DNA from: Xylogone sp. PMI_703
Lineage: Eukaryota > Ascomycota > Leotiomycetes
Direction of reading: 5' to 3'
DNA: 64,000 bases
Assembly: GCA_021399445.1 (NCBI GenBank)
Contig: JAJTUQ010000007.1
Coordinates: 1,116,001-1,180,000 of the forward strand
The notes below the pieces were generated by a model. It saw only the letters and a program-made list of their open reading frames with translations, was not told where the DNA came from and did not search any database. The position numbers and the translations under genes are program-made. Shown here in pieces: positions 35,651-46,628 of the stretch (positions within the stretch are counted from its first letter, which is position 1; each line of letters opens with the position of its first letter).

Positions 35651-38268
35651 TTATCCGTCAAGAACCATGCTATCCCCTTCTACTTTTTCATCCACTTCTT
35701 TCTTCGTCCCGTCAGAGTAGTAACCACCCACATTCCCTTCTCGCTCTGTACCACAGAGTCTGTACTCTCCGTCCTCTTTTCGCTCTATGATTCCTTCTTC
35801 GAGGGCCCACCTCGCAAGTAATCTATCCACTCCTAATCTCCCAGCCTCACCTTTTTCCATATGTCGACCAACATGCTCTGTCCAGTCATCCCAACTTCCT
35901 GCGCCCTCGAACACATTCGAACAATCGGGTTTGGGACACGCAGAGCGTTGGGGAGGCGAACGACGTATTACAAGACACGAGGCTTGCATTTCTTTAACGT
36001 GAGTCTCCCATTCTAATTGGAGCTTACTATCCCCCTTGGCAATAGCTTTCTTAATGGCAAAGGGGGCATGCATTCTTCGTAAGTGTTGAGTGAAAAGGTC
36101 TTTCCTATTAAATTCATTGCCCTTGCCCTCGACCGTGCTCTGGGGACAAGAAGAACAACGGTAGTATGTAAGGCAAAGGTGCTGAGACGCAATATGACGT
36201 TTCCACTCATTTTTCGATCCGAAGGTACTTGTGCAGCCGGCGAATGAGAAAGCACATGGAAATGGCCTGGTATGGGCGGCTGCGATATGTTTGCGTAACG
36301 AGGAGGAATCTTTAAACGGAGCGTGACTACATAATGAACATCGGGTATCTTGTTTGGGGCCTGCCTTCGCAATAGATCGTCGTGGTTTCGGTCGTGATGC
36401 GGGGGAGTTGTATTCCGAGTTGAACATATTATCTTCGAGTCCCGAGTCTCCGGGTTCCTGTGATGAATTAGATTCATCATGAGCGCCTCCTAACCCAGGA
36501 GAATCCTCCGAAGTAATGTGGGAATGATTGTGTTCGCCAGTGCCGAGAGGATCATGGCGAACATGACTGAGTGCCTTCAATTGTTCGGCAGCCTCATGCA
36601 TCTCCACGGAATCCTCGACCTCGTCTTTGGGATTCGGAATACCAGAGTGTACCGACTCATGATATAGTGCTGATTGTGCGACTCGCATGGAGGGACTTAC
36701 AATAATAGTATCCGCACCAATTGCTGCCTGTTGGAGCTCTGCTGCTCTGATGGAATCCGGCGGTAACGACTGTGGGATTGATTCATGCCTCATCATAACA
36801 GGTGTAGATACTGCTGCCTCCCGTGCTTCAAGAAGAATCTTGCCATCCTCTAGCGTAGCAGCCTTGTTATTAGGGGAGACAATACCTCCCAGAAGATGTT
36901 GATATTCAGTCGTCATATTATGTGAGTTGACATATCCAAGGAAGCCACAAGTCCGATCAGCAGCCACCACATTCCAAACAGCGATTGGCATGGAGATAAG
37001 CAAAATGGTTGGTGGGCCATGGAACATCCCCTCCACTGCGATCTTGGAAGCTGCCACCGGCGTATTTTGCAGCCATTGTTTAAACGATGTCATGTCATGA
37101 CTGGGCTCACCTAGGAAGGTTGTACAAACAAGAGCTCTCACTTCATCAAATGTAAGGTCTGGGTTTGCAGGAGCTGAGATAGCACGTTGTTCATCGGGTA
37201 ATCGAGATCCCTGTCCATCTTGATCCGGCGATTCCAGAGGAGAGGTACCAACTTGTTGCCGTCCAAGAGGGGACAGAGAAATGCTCTGAAGGCTGCCAGG
37301 GGTTAATGTGAAGCAGACTGGTAGTCTCTCAGGAACAGATACTGCTCTTGCAGTTCCATTGCCATTCGTGATACCAGTGTGTTGGAGAGATTTATTATGC
37401 CGTAGGGAGATAATCTCTTCATGCAGTTTCTGGATGCTAAAGGGCCGTCCAGTGCCAAGTTTATTTAATGCATCAATTAGGCTAAGTGTGAAGGATGGAG
37501 ACCCTGGCTCTCGGTTTGCATGTTCTGGCCCATACGCAGCAATGGCCTGTTTAACGCCATGACTTCCCGCTGTAGGAGCGTCGGCAATAGCACAGGTATC
37601 CAGTAAAAGTAGGATATCAGATTGAGCATCCTCGAATAGACACTTAATCCCTTCCCACTTAAGCCGAGCAGAGTCTTCACGTGGATTGCTATATCTAACA
37701 TCAGCTGAACACTCCTGCATATTGATTGAAGCGCAGTATACCTGGCCCAGTACAAGTGGTGATCAGCACCGACAAAACCGTATCCAGCATAGTAGACAAT
37801 CAAGAGATGATCTGGGCGAGCATATTCAATATGCTGTGCCATCTGAATAGTAAGTTTAACACTTGGATTGGGGCCAGTGGGAATGCACCAGGCTTCAGTG
37901 TGGTAGTTGAATCGGTCTCGAAACACTTTTTCAAGCTGGCGGAGTTCCTGCTCGACACTGAGATCATCCTCCCATCTCAACAGAAGCACTGAGGCACTTG
38001 TATACGGCGATCGATTTGCCTGGGCGTAGATGAGCATCGCGGCGTCTTGCAAATGGCGTGCGAAGGACTCGAAATCGGTGCGCTCCGGAGGCGGAGCCCC
38101 ATCTTGAGCAGTCGGTATTGGTTTATAATTGTACTGTACCTGAGGTGACTAGATAGTATATTAGTCCCCAAGTAGCATTCTGATCAGGATGCTGCCACGT
38201 ACCTGCTCGTGGGCTGGTTTTTCAGCCAGCTTTGGTGCGAGCCGTCGTTTCTTAGTGGAAGGCTCCAT
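35651..38268 (-). CDS. caspase-like domain fused to C2H2 zinc fingers
   Basis: Three exons (38268-38203, 38148-37742, 37688-35651) give 836 aa; both introns are 53-54 nt and keep phase. Residues 1-22 are basic (KKRR). A caspase/metacaspase-like p20 domain spans about 45-200: strand VLLLRW, helix EQELRQLEKVF, then DHLLIVYYAGYG (139-146), and DILLLLDTC with Cys190 at the nucleophile position. Where the family has His (GHG) this protein has Tyr145, so protease activity is doubtful. A middle region has a hydrophobic block PPTILLISMPIAVW (about 384-397). A Ser/Gly/Glu-rich linker leads to C2H2-type fingers at about 608-630, 635-661, 667-698 and 741-767. I recall caspase-like/C2H2 proteins in fungi but know no function. 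Possible roles are a DNA-bound scaffold or a cell-death or nonself sensor; this is inference. Confidence 0.8.
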
Positions 38269-39777
38269 TATCGCACGACCAACGCAAGACCAAAATGAGG
38301 TGACGAATTGACACTATTTAGTGTTCCTCACTATATGCTCAGTGCGAATATGAATATGTGACGATGATTGACCCCGGTATTGCAATGGTCGTGATGAAGA
38401 AAGTGGTGGTTGTCAAGGCTCAGCCTCGTAGACGAAGAGGCTGTGGGTGTCGGCCTGGGTGGTCTTCGGCAATTTCGAAGCAAACCACGTGCCGCCACGC
38501 ACTAACAATGCTTACAGTACGTGAACCGCTTCACCAAATAGGAAGCCGTCAAGGTTGCATGACACGACAACGGAGTAAATAATTGAATGATACTTGCGTC
38601 TGATGAATTTGGGGATAAAGTATTGCATTTTATGCTGTCGCCTTAACATATGTACATGTAAATTGAAACAGGAAAGAGTTAAGGCCTATAGAGGTATCCC
38701 TGAGTAGTCATGAAACAATCTACTCCGGGAAAAAGCTCGGTGATTGCGGCTCTTCATGCGCGTTCCACTTAAGGCTTCATGATTTCCAGAGGAGAACACA
38801 TAACATTGTGTAAGTTAATATGCACCCGTGAGTGACTTTTCCCTTGGACTTATCACGATTCCCTAAAGAATACATTTATTCTCACCGTTATGGGGTCCTA
38901 AAAGCCCGAGTGCGCGTTGTATTTCCAAAACTCTCTTCTGCCCAATTCACTGGATGCCGTTGTTCACACTCTGGGCTTCTATCCTTAGGTAAGTATGAAA
39001 AATGAAGCCATTTTCTGCTATAAACTGAAGATAATATAAATTTGCATATACGTGCTGAAACATACAAGGCCCCGTGCTCATTCGAAGTTGTCATTAAAAA
39101 GGGATGCAATAAGGCTGTCCAAAGGATTGTTCTGGCAATTCCTCGTTCGGATGTCCGAGCCTTGTACTTCGTGCTCTTCCAGTCTGGAGGCCCCATAAAT
39201 ACAGATCTTCCGCATAGTAGGTTCAATCTGCTCATCATGTGTAATATAGTGACTTGGACAAAGTATATAATAGTATATGTATTTGTTGAAATATAGACTA
39301 GAGTTGACAGCTTTGTTTTATAGAAGCGTGTGAGCTTAGAAAGATGCTGACATAATCAACATTCAACACAGTGATACTATCATATCGAGCAATCAGCCTC
39401 GGACTACGAAATACATTCCTTCGGATATATTAGTGTATAATTAGCTGCGATTTCCATTCACGAATTATGGAAGGAGATGCAAAAGCTAAGGAGTTATCGA
39501 ATTACCTTCACGAAATAATTTCATTTGTTTTACTTGCAGGCATCTGAATACGTTTGATCGAGAGCTCTGATACAATTACGATCCAACATTTCTTTTCTAT
39601 AATGACTCAAGCGTAGAAAATAGGAGATTTTATCCGAACTGAAAATAAAACAATGGAAAATATTGCATCAAATGCGACACGTACGAAAAAATTGATGTGT
39701 TTAGAAAAGGGCTAAAAAATTTGTATAGCAACAGGAAAAAAATTTGAGGCGGCTAGACGAATCTGAGTCGGGAATTG
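38269..39777. other. intergenic: promoter of the caspase-like gene and flank of the tRNA
   Basis: The promoter of the minus-strand caspase-like gene should lie at 38269-38900. From about 39300 to 39770 the DNA is AT-rich without coding signal. Confidence 0.4.
39736..39742 (-). terminator. Pol III T-run terminator of the tRNA
   Basis: Seven A residues on the plus strand give a T7 run on the transcribed sense, about 35 nt past the 3' end of the tRNA. This is a standard RNA polymerase III stop. Confidence 0.7.
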
Positions 39778-39859
39778 AGCCCAACGCGGGGGTCGAACCC
39801 GCAACCTTGAGATGATCTCAACTAAGAGTCTCACGCTCTACCGATTGAGCTAGCCGGGC
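39778..39859 (-). tRNA. tRNA-Lys (anticodon CUU) with 9-nt intron
   Basis: Read on the minus strand, the 5' acceptor GCCCGGC pairs with the 3' GTTGGGC (two G-U pairs). The D arm is CTAGCTCAATCGGTAGAGC, the anticodon stem TGAGA pairs with TCTCA, and the T arm is GCGGGTTCGACCCCCGC. The anticodon loop reads CTCTTA, then a 9-nt intron (GTTGAGATC), then A, so the intron is at the canonical position after base 37. The anticodon is CTT (Lys) and the discriminator base is T, as in yeast tRNA-Lys. Boxes A and B are intact, so the gene should be functional. Confidence 0.95.
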
Positions 39860-40764
39860 GGGCTTGTTGCGTACTATGATCTTATTTTGCTATATGCGGG
39901 ATGTATTCGCTTGAAAGAAGGTGTACTGCAGTAGTGAGTCACACTTCTGGGCAAAATGCACATACTGATTTCGGAGCTCAAGTGTTTAGCTTATCGCTCA
40001 TGAGATGAATGAAATTGTTTTGAGTGCATCCAAGAATTGTGGTAGTGAACGTGGAATTTTAAAACAATGGCTCTACTTGTTTATATTTGAGAGTGTCCTG
40101 CTGTTCTATCGGACGACTATCTGCCTCGACTACCGACAGACCAGAAGGGCGGACCCCATAGATCGAAATCAAAGAATGGTGACTAGCAATAACAGCTGAG
40201 AAATGGTTCAGCATCTGGAGACTATTGATAGTAATATCCCAAACGATGATGACTGTGATTTGCACGACAGACATATGCACATTAGTGAGCGATTTTATCT
40301 CTTGTTTGATTTTGCATCGAAAGGTCTCATATTCTTTGAGACTTCGAGCAAGGTGAGTCTCTAAAATCGACTTCGGAGCCCTTGATGTGCTTCGGCTGTG
40401 AGGAATGACGAATTTACCTGTATTTTTGTATTTTATGCAAGCTATATCTCAATGACATATTCTGAGTCCACCTACCTCATCAATATCACGAGCTTCCTAC
40501 TCAATCTTCCTGATTCCAGCTAGTGATAGGCTATAAAGGCACGCCGATAGCAAATTAGAAGAATACTATTTAAATTCAAGCAAGAACTGAACTTATCCAA
40601 GATCGTAGTCACTCTTAAAAAGTATTGACACCAATGTGTCAGTGTTAGTTCACCTGTTCTCTTTCTAAAGATGAAATTTCAGAGCTATCTTCTTCTATAG
40701 ATGGCAGTGGAGAAGAGAGTAATTCTCTTATTCTCGCTGTATAGAGAACAGTACTGATAACCCA
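39860..40764. other. intergenic, AT-rich
   Basis: Between the tRNA and the small unknown gene I see no coding support. A short run downstream of the unknown gene's stop (about 40645-40753) stays open and could be a further exon, but the only intron that would join it is 28 nt, too short. Confidence 0.35.
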
Positions 40765-41415
40765 TTAAAGAAATTCCTTACCTAGATATTTACTTCCATA
40801 TTTGGTAGCTTCATTCAGTGGCGGTAGAGATACGTTGTTCATTGACTGCAACGTATTTTGGTACCATTCATGAATTGTTATGATCTTGGTAAGATTCAAG
40901 TCTGGTGGTTTAAATTGACGGTGTCGGAAGAAGGGTAGAGCTTGGAAGTATAAACCGCATGCGGACTAGAGAGAAGGATTCACAGGTGACCTATAAGTCA
41001 CCACAATTATAACTGTAACAGACGATAGTATGCTGCCCTCAAAAGATGAAGAAATTCTTTCTCGAGTCAAACAGAGAAATCACAAATGTGAGGGAATTTA
41101 ATTGCCTCATATCATAATGGATAGAAATACACCTACCTGTAACACCAATGAAGGTCTCCCAACAGCTATGGAATTTCTAGCAGCGTGAAACTTCTGCTTA
41201 TTGTGACTGAAAATGATATTATTCTCCACATCGCAGAGGAAAGCTGTCGAGGGCCAGACTTGGAGATTTACTATTTGAAAGACTGATCGAGAAAGCGAAA
41301 TGGAGTACGGGAAAAATATATCTGCAGAGAGAAAATGCAGAGCATCGCGCTGAAGCAGAAGCAAGGAAATTATGAGACCAGATAAGATAAGATTGTAAAT
41401 AAGCGCGGACAACAT
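40765..41415 (-). CDS. small unknown protein with N-terminal membrane segment
   Basis: Exon 1 (41415-41137) starts at a true ATG. It codes for a hydrophobic helix, LSGLIISLLLLQ, followed by a mixed segment ending GRPSLVLQ at a GTAGGT donor. Exon 2 (40965-40765) starts after a pyrimidine-rich acceptor (TTCTCTCTAG). It keeps phase and reads SACGLYFQALPFFRH..., HEWYQNTLQSMNN and SLPPLNEATKYG before a TAA stop. The product is 159 aa. The intron of about 171 nt is longer than its neighbours' and may hide a short exon. I do not recognise the family; the second exon has protein-like composition, which argues against a chance frame. It could also be a fragment of a longer, decayed gene. Confidence 0.4.
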
Positions 41416-43205
41416 TGTCTATATTGTCAAGCAAGGCTCTGAAGTAGGAAGTTAAAATCTGGGATAACAGGTATTAATAAAATTGCTGTTTTTGTCTGAT
41501 CCTTTGGCGTGGAGACACCTTTCGGTGCTGCCTGAGACCAATTCTAAGCGGTCAGATTCCGGCTCGGTGAATCTATTGAGCTAAGAAACTTGATCTTGGT
41601 GATCCAGCCTGTTAATTGTCTTTCAAGTCTGGATGAAATTCCTCGACAGCGGTGTAAAAGCAAGCTGTTCGTTGTGGCAACTGAATGTGACCGAGTATCG
41701 CATCGAGGTAAACGAGATGTCAGAATAAAAGGAGTGTTCAGCTGCGGCCAAACACGAAGATAGCGAGTCTAGCGAGATATCCGGCCCCTCCAGCTAAACT
41801 CCAGGCGGCAATTGCCCAATTGGGGCATTCGGCGCCCTTCTTCGCCCCGAATAATCCATCAGATGGATTGACATTTTCTTATCCCTGAAAACAATCATGA
41901 CGACTGATTTTGCCGCGGTTATTGCTGCATCTTTGCTTACCAAACATATGCGCAAGACCGGCCGGTTTATTTGCTGAATATGAGTTTCCCTCCAGGACGT
42001 GCCCACTATTTAAGGTTTTCTACCTAGCTGCTTAGGCAAAGAAGGTTGCCCATATCTTTATGTCAGCAGATCTGAGTTGCCGAGGCGCAAGGGCCGTTCA
42101 CTAATCCCGGCCAATGACTTGCCGCATTACCAAGCCCCGCGACGACAAACGACAAACGAACAGAGGTAGACATCCAGTTCTCCAGAAGAGCAGCCTCTTG
42201 GGTCAGATGGTGATCTCAGGTGGATCTCCTCCAGGGATAACAGATTGGAACACAAAATTGAGAGCACAAACACCGCAGCTTCGGGATCCTACATCCTCGC
42301 CACTGGGCCACTCGAGTACCTTATCCCCTCTCTTGGGAGCTGTTGAGGCCAGACCTTCGTTCCACATGTACCACTGTACACATTCCGAGCGGGCACAAAG
42401 TAGGTAAACAATGTATTACAATCCGAAGACCACGAATATGCCATGCAGTCTTGCCTTGCGCAATATTCGTCTTCGATTCCGAGAAGCCAATGGTATCCAA
42501 CATTGAAATGATATATTGAGTGGCCCTGACACCGCCCCATGGCTCATACGCCCTTTCCACGAAAATGGCCCTTCGGTAGCTCCCCATTCTGAAAGCACTT
42601 TCAAGTCATGACACATCAAATAATATTTCCCTGGCATTGACAACATTAGCTCAGCTCAATAGTTGCGCCGGGAATAATGAACAAAAAAGACGTGTACTCT
42701 GCAGCCCAACATGCCAAGTACGGCAACTTTCCGTCCTTCTCATGCAGTGCAATGCCATCCAAATATTCACGGCTGGCGGCAACTAGCAAGGATTGGACTT
42801 CCCGTTTCGCCTACATTAAGTTGCTGCTCCCATGTTTTGGGGTTTAATGATACGCAATGTATGACAAGCTTCTTAGCTACACATGGATACCATCCTTGTT
42901 GCTAGAGCGCATGATATTTGGGTAGCTCGCTGACTTGGTATATTATTAATTGATCGCTCGTCTTCTCACAGATATTCAAAAAGGCTATTGTCTATTGCGC
43001 AATAGCCGTTATAACACATCTGTTTGATTCGACCTGACTCATTAGTTTTCTGATTACTATTCGGAACTCAAATATACCAAATCCACTAGCCCCACGTACC
43101 TTTCGGCCGTATCTAGGCTGGCCACTACCTGAGCTATATATTAGACAGTAGTGTCTTCCTGGATGCTATTGCGTTGCTTTAGCCCATCAACGACGTAAAG
43201 CAGCA
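41416..43205. other. intergenic with possible decayed minus-strand coding DNA
   Basis: Between 42650 and 42300 the minus strand shows protein-like words in different frames (GKYYLMCHD, RRAIFVERAYEPWGG, IEDEYCARQDCMAYSW) with no workable exon chain. It may be a relic of a dead gene; I cannot name it. The stretch 42950-43205 should contain the promoter of the MFS transporter. Confidence 0.3.
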
Positions 43206-45055
43206 ATGGCTCATACGCAGCAGAGTTCGTCAGCAGCTTCGATGGCTTCCAAGCTGGAAGAGAGCAGCTCGGACATGGAGAAGGACAAGCGAGACTCTGT
43301 CGATAACTCAGATATGCGGGATCCTGAGCAGGGTGGTGCAGGCGACGACGAGAACCAGACCCGAGATCAGAGTCCAAACAGTAATAATTCGGCAACGGAT
43401 TGGAACGGCCCTGATGATCCAGAGAATCCCTTCAATTGGCCGAAATGGAAACGGGTGTTCCATATCCTGCCTCCAGCTCTGATTTCTTTCTCAGCGTAAG
43501 TTATTTTTCTGTGCTCTCTGCCCACCTTAAATGATATGGATCTATATTATTTCTCAGATAGAGTGCCAATCAGGATGATGTCAACTAACCGTCTCTAGAA
43601 CTCTTGGTGCATCGATCTATACGCCATCTTACCCCGAGATTATGGAACGATATCATGTTGGATCTACCACGGCGATTCTTCCCCTGTCGCTTTATGTGCT
43701 TGCCTTAGGATTTGGCCCTCTCATTGGCGCTCCCCTTTCTGAGTCGCATGGTCGCCATTTTATCTATCTCATTTCAGCTCCTCTAGGGGCGCTGTTCACG
43801 ATGGGTGCTGGCTTCTCTCAGAATATGGCGAGTTTATGTATCTTACGCTTCTTCGCGGGTCTCGTATTCTCACCGTGCCTTGCCATTGGGGGTGGTACAG
43901 TCGCCGATGTGTTTAGAGCCGATCGGAGGGCGATGCCGTCAGCGTTCTTTATTTTTAGTCCCTTTTTGGGACCCGCATTGGGGTAAGATTCGAAACCCAT
44001 TTGTTATTTGCTTCCTCATTTATATCAATATCAAACTCAGGCCGTTATCTTGGAGAATAATCCAACTAACGTACCTCATATAGACCCGTGATCGGTTCAT
44101 TCGTCACAGTGCGCAAACACTGGCGATGGACACAGTGGACACTAATCTTCTTTGCCATATTTTCTTGGCTACCAGTTCTTTTCTCGGAAGAAACGCATAA
44201 AGCAACCATCCTCAAACGTCGTAGCAAGCGCCTGGGCCTTCCACCGCCCAAATCGCCTTTCCCTTCGCGATGGGCGAAAGCGAAATTCCTCGCAACAGTG
44301 ACCCTCATCAGACCTGTCCATATGCTTTTCACTGAACCAATTGTTGCCTTTCTAAGCTTATACGTGGCATTCAACTTTGGTGTCTTGTTCAACTTTTTTG
44401 CAGCATTTCCGTACGTATTCAAAAAGCTCTATGACTTCGACACAGATCAGGCCGGCCTCGTCTTTCTCGCTATTGGAATAGGCTGTACCCTTGCCCTCCC
44501 AACTGTCATATTCTGTGATCGATACTTCTACCAGCCCCGTGTCGTAGCCTCACGAAATGCTGGCCACGGCGGCGTTGTCCCGCCCGAATATCGCTTGTTC
44601 CCTGCCATGGCGGGATCTTTTGGATTACCAGTAGCACTCTTCTGGTTCGCGTGGACGGCAAGGAAAGATATCAGTTGGGCGAGCCCTGTCGTAGCGGCCG
44701 TACCATTCGCATGGGGAAACCTCTGCGTGTTTATCTCTGCAGCCACGTATTTGCTAGATACTTACCAGGCTTTAACTGGAGCCAGTGCCTTGGCGGCTAA
44801 TGGGCTCTTGAGATATATTTTGGGAGCGGCGTTTCCACTCTTTGCACTACAAAGTGAGTGACCTCCCGTTTAATTGTGCATTAAAGTATCCAGTATAGTT
44901 CTAACATCAATATAGTGTATGAAAACCTTGGTATCGATTGGGCTACTAGCCTTCTCGCCTTTGTCACCGTTGCTCTGCTACCCATTCCTTGGGTACTGTT
45001 CCGCTATGGTCACAAAATTCGGAGCAAGAGCAAGTATGACACGATTAAAATTTAG
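43206..45055 (+). CDS. MFS drug:H+ antiporter (DHA1 family, Tpo1-like)
   Basis: Four exons (43206-43495, 43599-43982, 44084-44853, 44916-45055) join in phase to 527 aa. The N-terminal 70 residues are acidic and Ser/Asn-rich and cytosolic. The signature DDPENPFNWPKWKR just before the first helix is typical of fungal DHA1 exporters. Loop 2-3 carries the MFS motif GAPLSESHGR, and the helix-5 region has FIFSPFLGPALGPVIGSF (motif C). About twelve membrane helices are visible, with a long basic central loop (KRRSKRLGLPPPK). Family members export toxic compounds, fungicides, polyamines or the fungus's own metabolites through the plasma membrane. It heads a run of oxidoreductase genes and could export their substrate or product. 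No break is seen and all splice sites are canonical. Confidence 0.92.
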
Positions 45056-45481
45056 AACAGTCAAGATACCCTCATTTTTGGTGACGATCTGGGTGTAATG
45101 GCAAGAATGTTTCAGAACTTAGATATTATAGAACAGGATTGATGATATATAAATAGACTTGGAAGGGCGCCACGGCTGTCATACTGTATATATTAGCACT
45201 GGTGAGGCACTGGGTATACATAGATTTCGATACCTTCAATTTAGGAGATCTATCTCTGCTTGTGGAATATATTGAGCTGAAGATCTGGGACTCGCGTTGT
45301 TGATGATATTTCGTATCTTTTGAGATCTTTTGCGTATTCTATTATTGTACCGACTGAAATTCTGGATATGAGCAGAGTGTATGCTACACAATCTCCGGCT
45401 GTGGAGTATCTGTGAGGTTAACGTGTGACTAGCAAGGCCGAATATATCTAATCTCTGGTTGGAAAACAGTTCCTAGAAAAA
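45056..45481. other. intergenic: 3' flank of the MFS gene
   Basis: AT-rich 3' flank with no coding signal, leading into the 20-nt repeat tract. Confidence 0.4.
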
Positions 45482-45482
45482 G

Positions 45483-45563
45483 ATTGCATAAGAGAGGGGG
45501 GTGAGCTTGCATAAGAGAGGATAAGCTTGCGTAAGAGAGGATAAGCCTGCATGACTGGGGATA
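45483..45563. repeat. 20-nt minisatellite, about four units
   Basis: Units of GCTTGCATAAGAGAGGATAA lie at 45505-45524 and 45525-45544 (one A-to-G change). A shorter unit lies upstream (about 45483-45497) and a diverged one downstream (45545-45563). The tract ends about 20 nt before the enoyl-reductase scrap. Confidence 0.8.
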
Positions 45564-45581
45564 TACTACCGTGGTACATCG

Positions 45582-45833
45582 ATGGTGAATGCACACACCG
45601 CATTCGGAGGGGCATTCTCCAAATTTGGAAAATCATTCCCAGCAATAAAGGAAAATTATTTATTCGCTTCCAAATTTTATGAGATTTGCGAAGCATTGCT
45701 GGCTGAAGGAAAACTTCTGCCCCACACTTCTGCACTACGGCCCAATGGACTAGAGGGGATTGTGGATGGCCTTGAAGAATTGAGAAGTGGGAAGGTTAGC
45801 GGAGCAAAGATCGTCTATACAATACCTGCGTGA
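45582..45833 (+). pseudogene. C-terminal remnant of a zinc-type (enoyl-reductase-like) dehydrogenase
   Basis: An open stretch of 83 codons ends naturally with LRSGKVSGAKIVYTIPA and contains FYEICEALLAEGKLLPH and GLEGIVDGLEEL. This is the standard C-terminus of medium-chain reductases of the trans-enoyl-reductase/ToxD group, where LxxGKVSGxKxVY closes the substrate domain. The catalytic and NADPH-binding parts (about 270 residues) are missing: upstream are only a minisatellite and AT-rich DNA. It is therefore a 3' fragment of a lost gene. Such reductases act in trans with polyketide synthases or in detoxification, so the scrap may point to a former biosynthetic cluster here. Confidence 0.75.
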
Positions 45834-46628
45834 ATGCATTAGAAGGCATGTAGTGATGCACGCTACTAGGACTCCCTGGAAGGCTACTCAAAAAATACCG
45901 CTCGTTCATAGCTCTAAGCAAATTTGTTTTCCAGGACATATTAGCTCTTTATGGATCTGCATAATTATAAAGAGTGTTCTTAACATGTACTACATGGTAA
46001 AATTCTTGTAAACCAGAACTGAGAGAGCCACGTTGATGTCAAGGGAGCTGAGTTTGAGGATGGGAGTGACTCCGTCCAAAGCCAAAGAGGTAATCACGGA
46101 AGATGTTACGACAGTATTAACTGTGAGGATGTGCCATCCAAAATTGAGAATGCTCTCTTGGATAAATGAGCGTGTGTTGTATCTCCGAAGATGTTGTGCG
46201 GAGACAAGCGATAGCTTCGGAATTTTACCATAAACCGAGCAGACCGTCAGCTCCTAGTCAGTTTGGCTCGGCCTTTTGCTCTTCCCTATGCAATGTCTTA
46301 ACTCGAATTTGATTGCTCTGTAATCAGACTTTGACCGGATGCCGCCGCGGAAAACGTGGCTGTATTAACAATCCACATCCCCTTCATTTAGAGGTATTAC
46401 TCTGGATTGTTCACTAGCGATTTATGTACCACTATGTCGAATTATTCTGACCCCCGGGTGTGTGGTATGTACACTACCACAGACTTAGTCTGCTTTTAAT
46501 ATCCAGTACCAAGATATCGAGTTTATGGTGTAACTAGCTTTATAATCACATATAAAAAGACCCCTTTAACTTATTCAGGTGCAAATATATCTACATCAGA
46601 TTAAAGAGCTTGTTTATCAAAGTCTAAA
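45834..46628. other. intergenic between the reductase scrap and the NmrA-like gene
   Basis: No supported gene. The last 100 nt before 46629 form the probable promoter/leader, with a TATA-like tataaaaag near 46550. Confidence 0.4.

Noticed and set aside
37477..37735. Reading straight on past the caspase-like exon, or starting the downstream exon at its internal ATG (MQECSADV)
   Set aside because: Both lie in a 53-nt intron (37741-37689); splicing restores LYWA-SNPRED and joins the two halves of the caspase-like domain in phase.
40645..40753. Third exon of the small unknown gene
   Set aside because: The intron needed would be only 28 nt and breaks phase; the frame already stops naturally at 40765.
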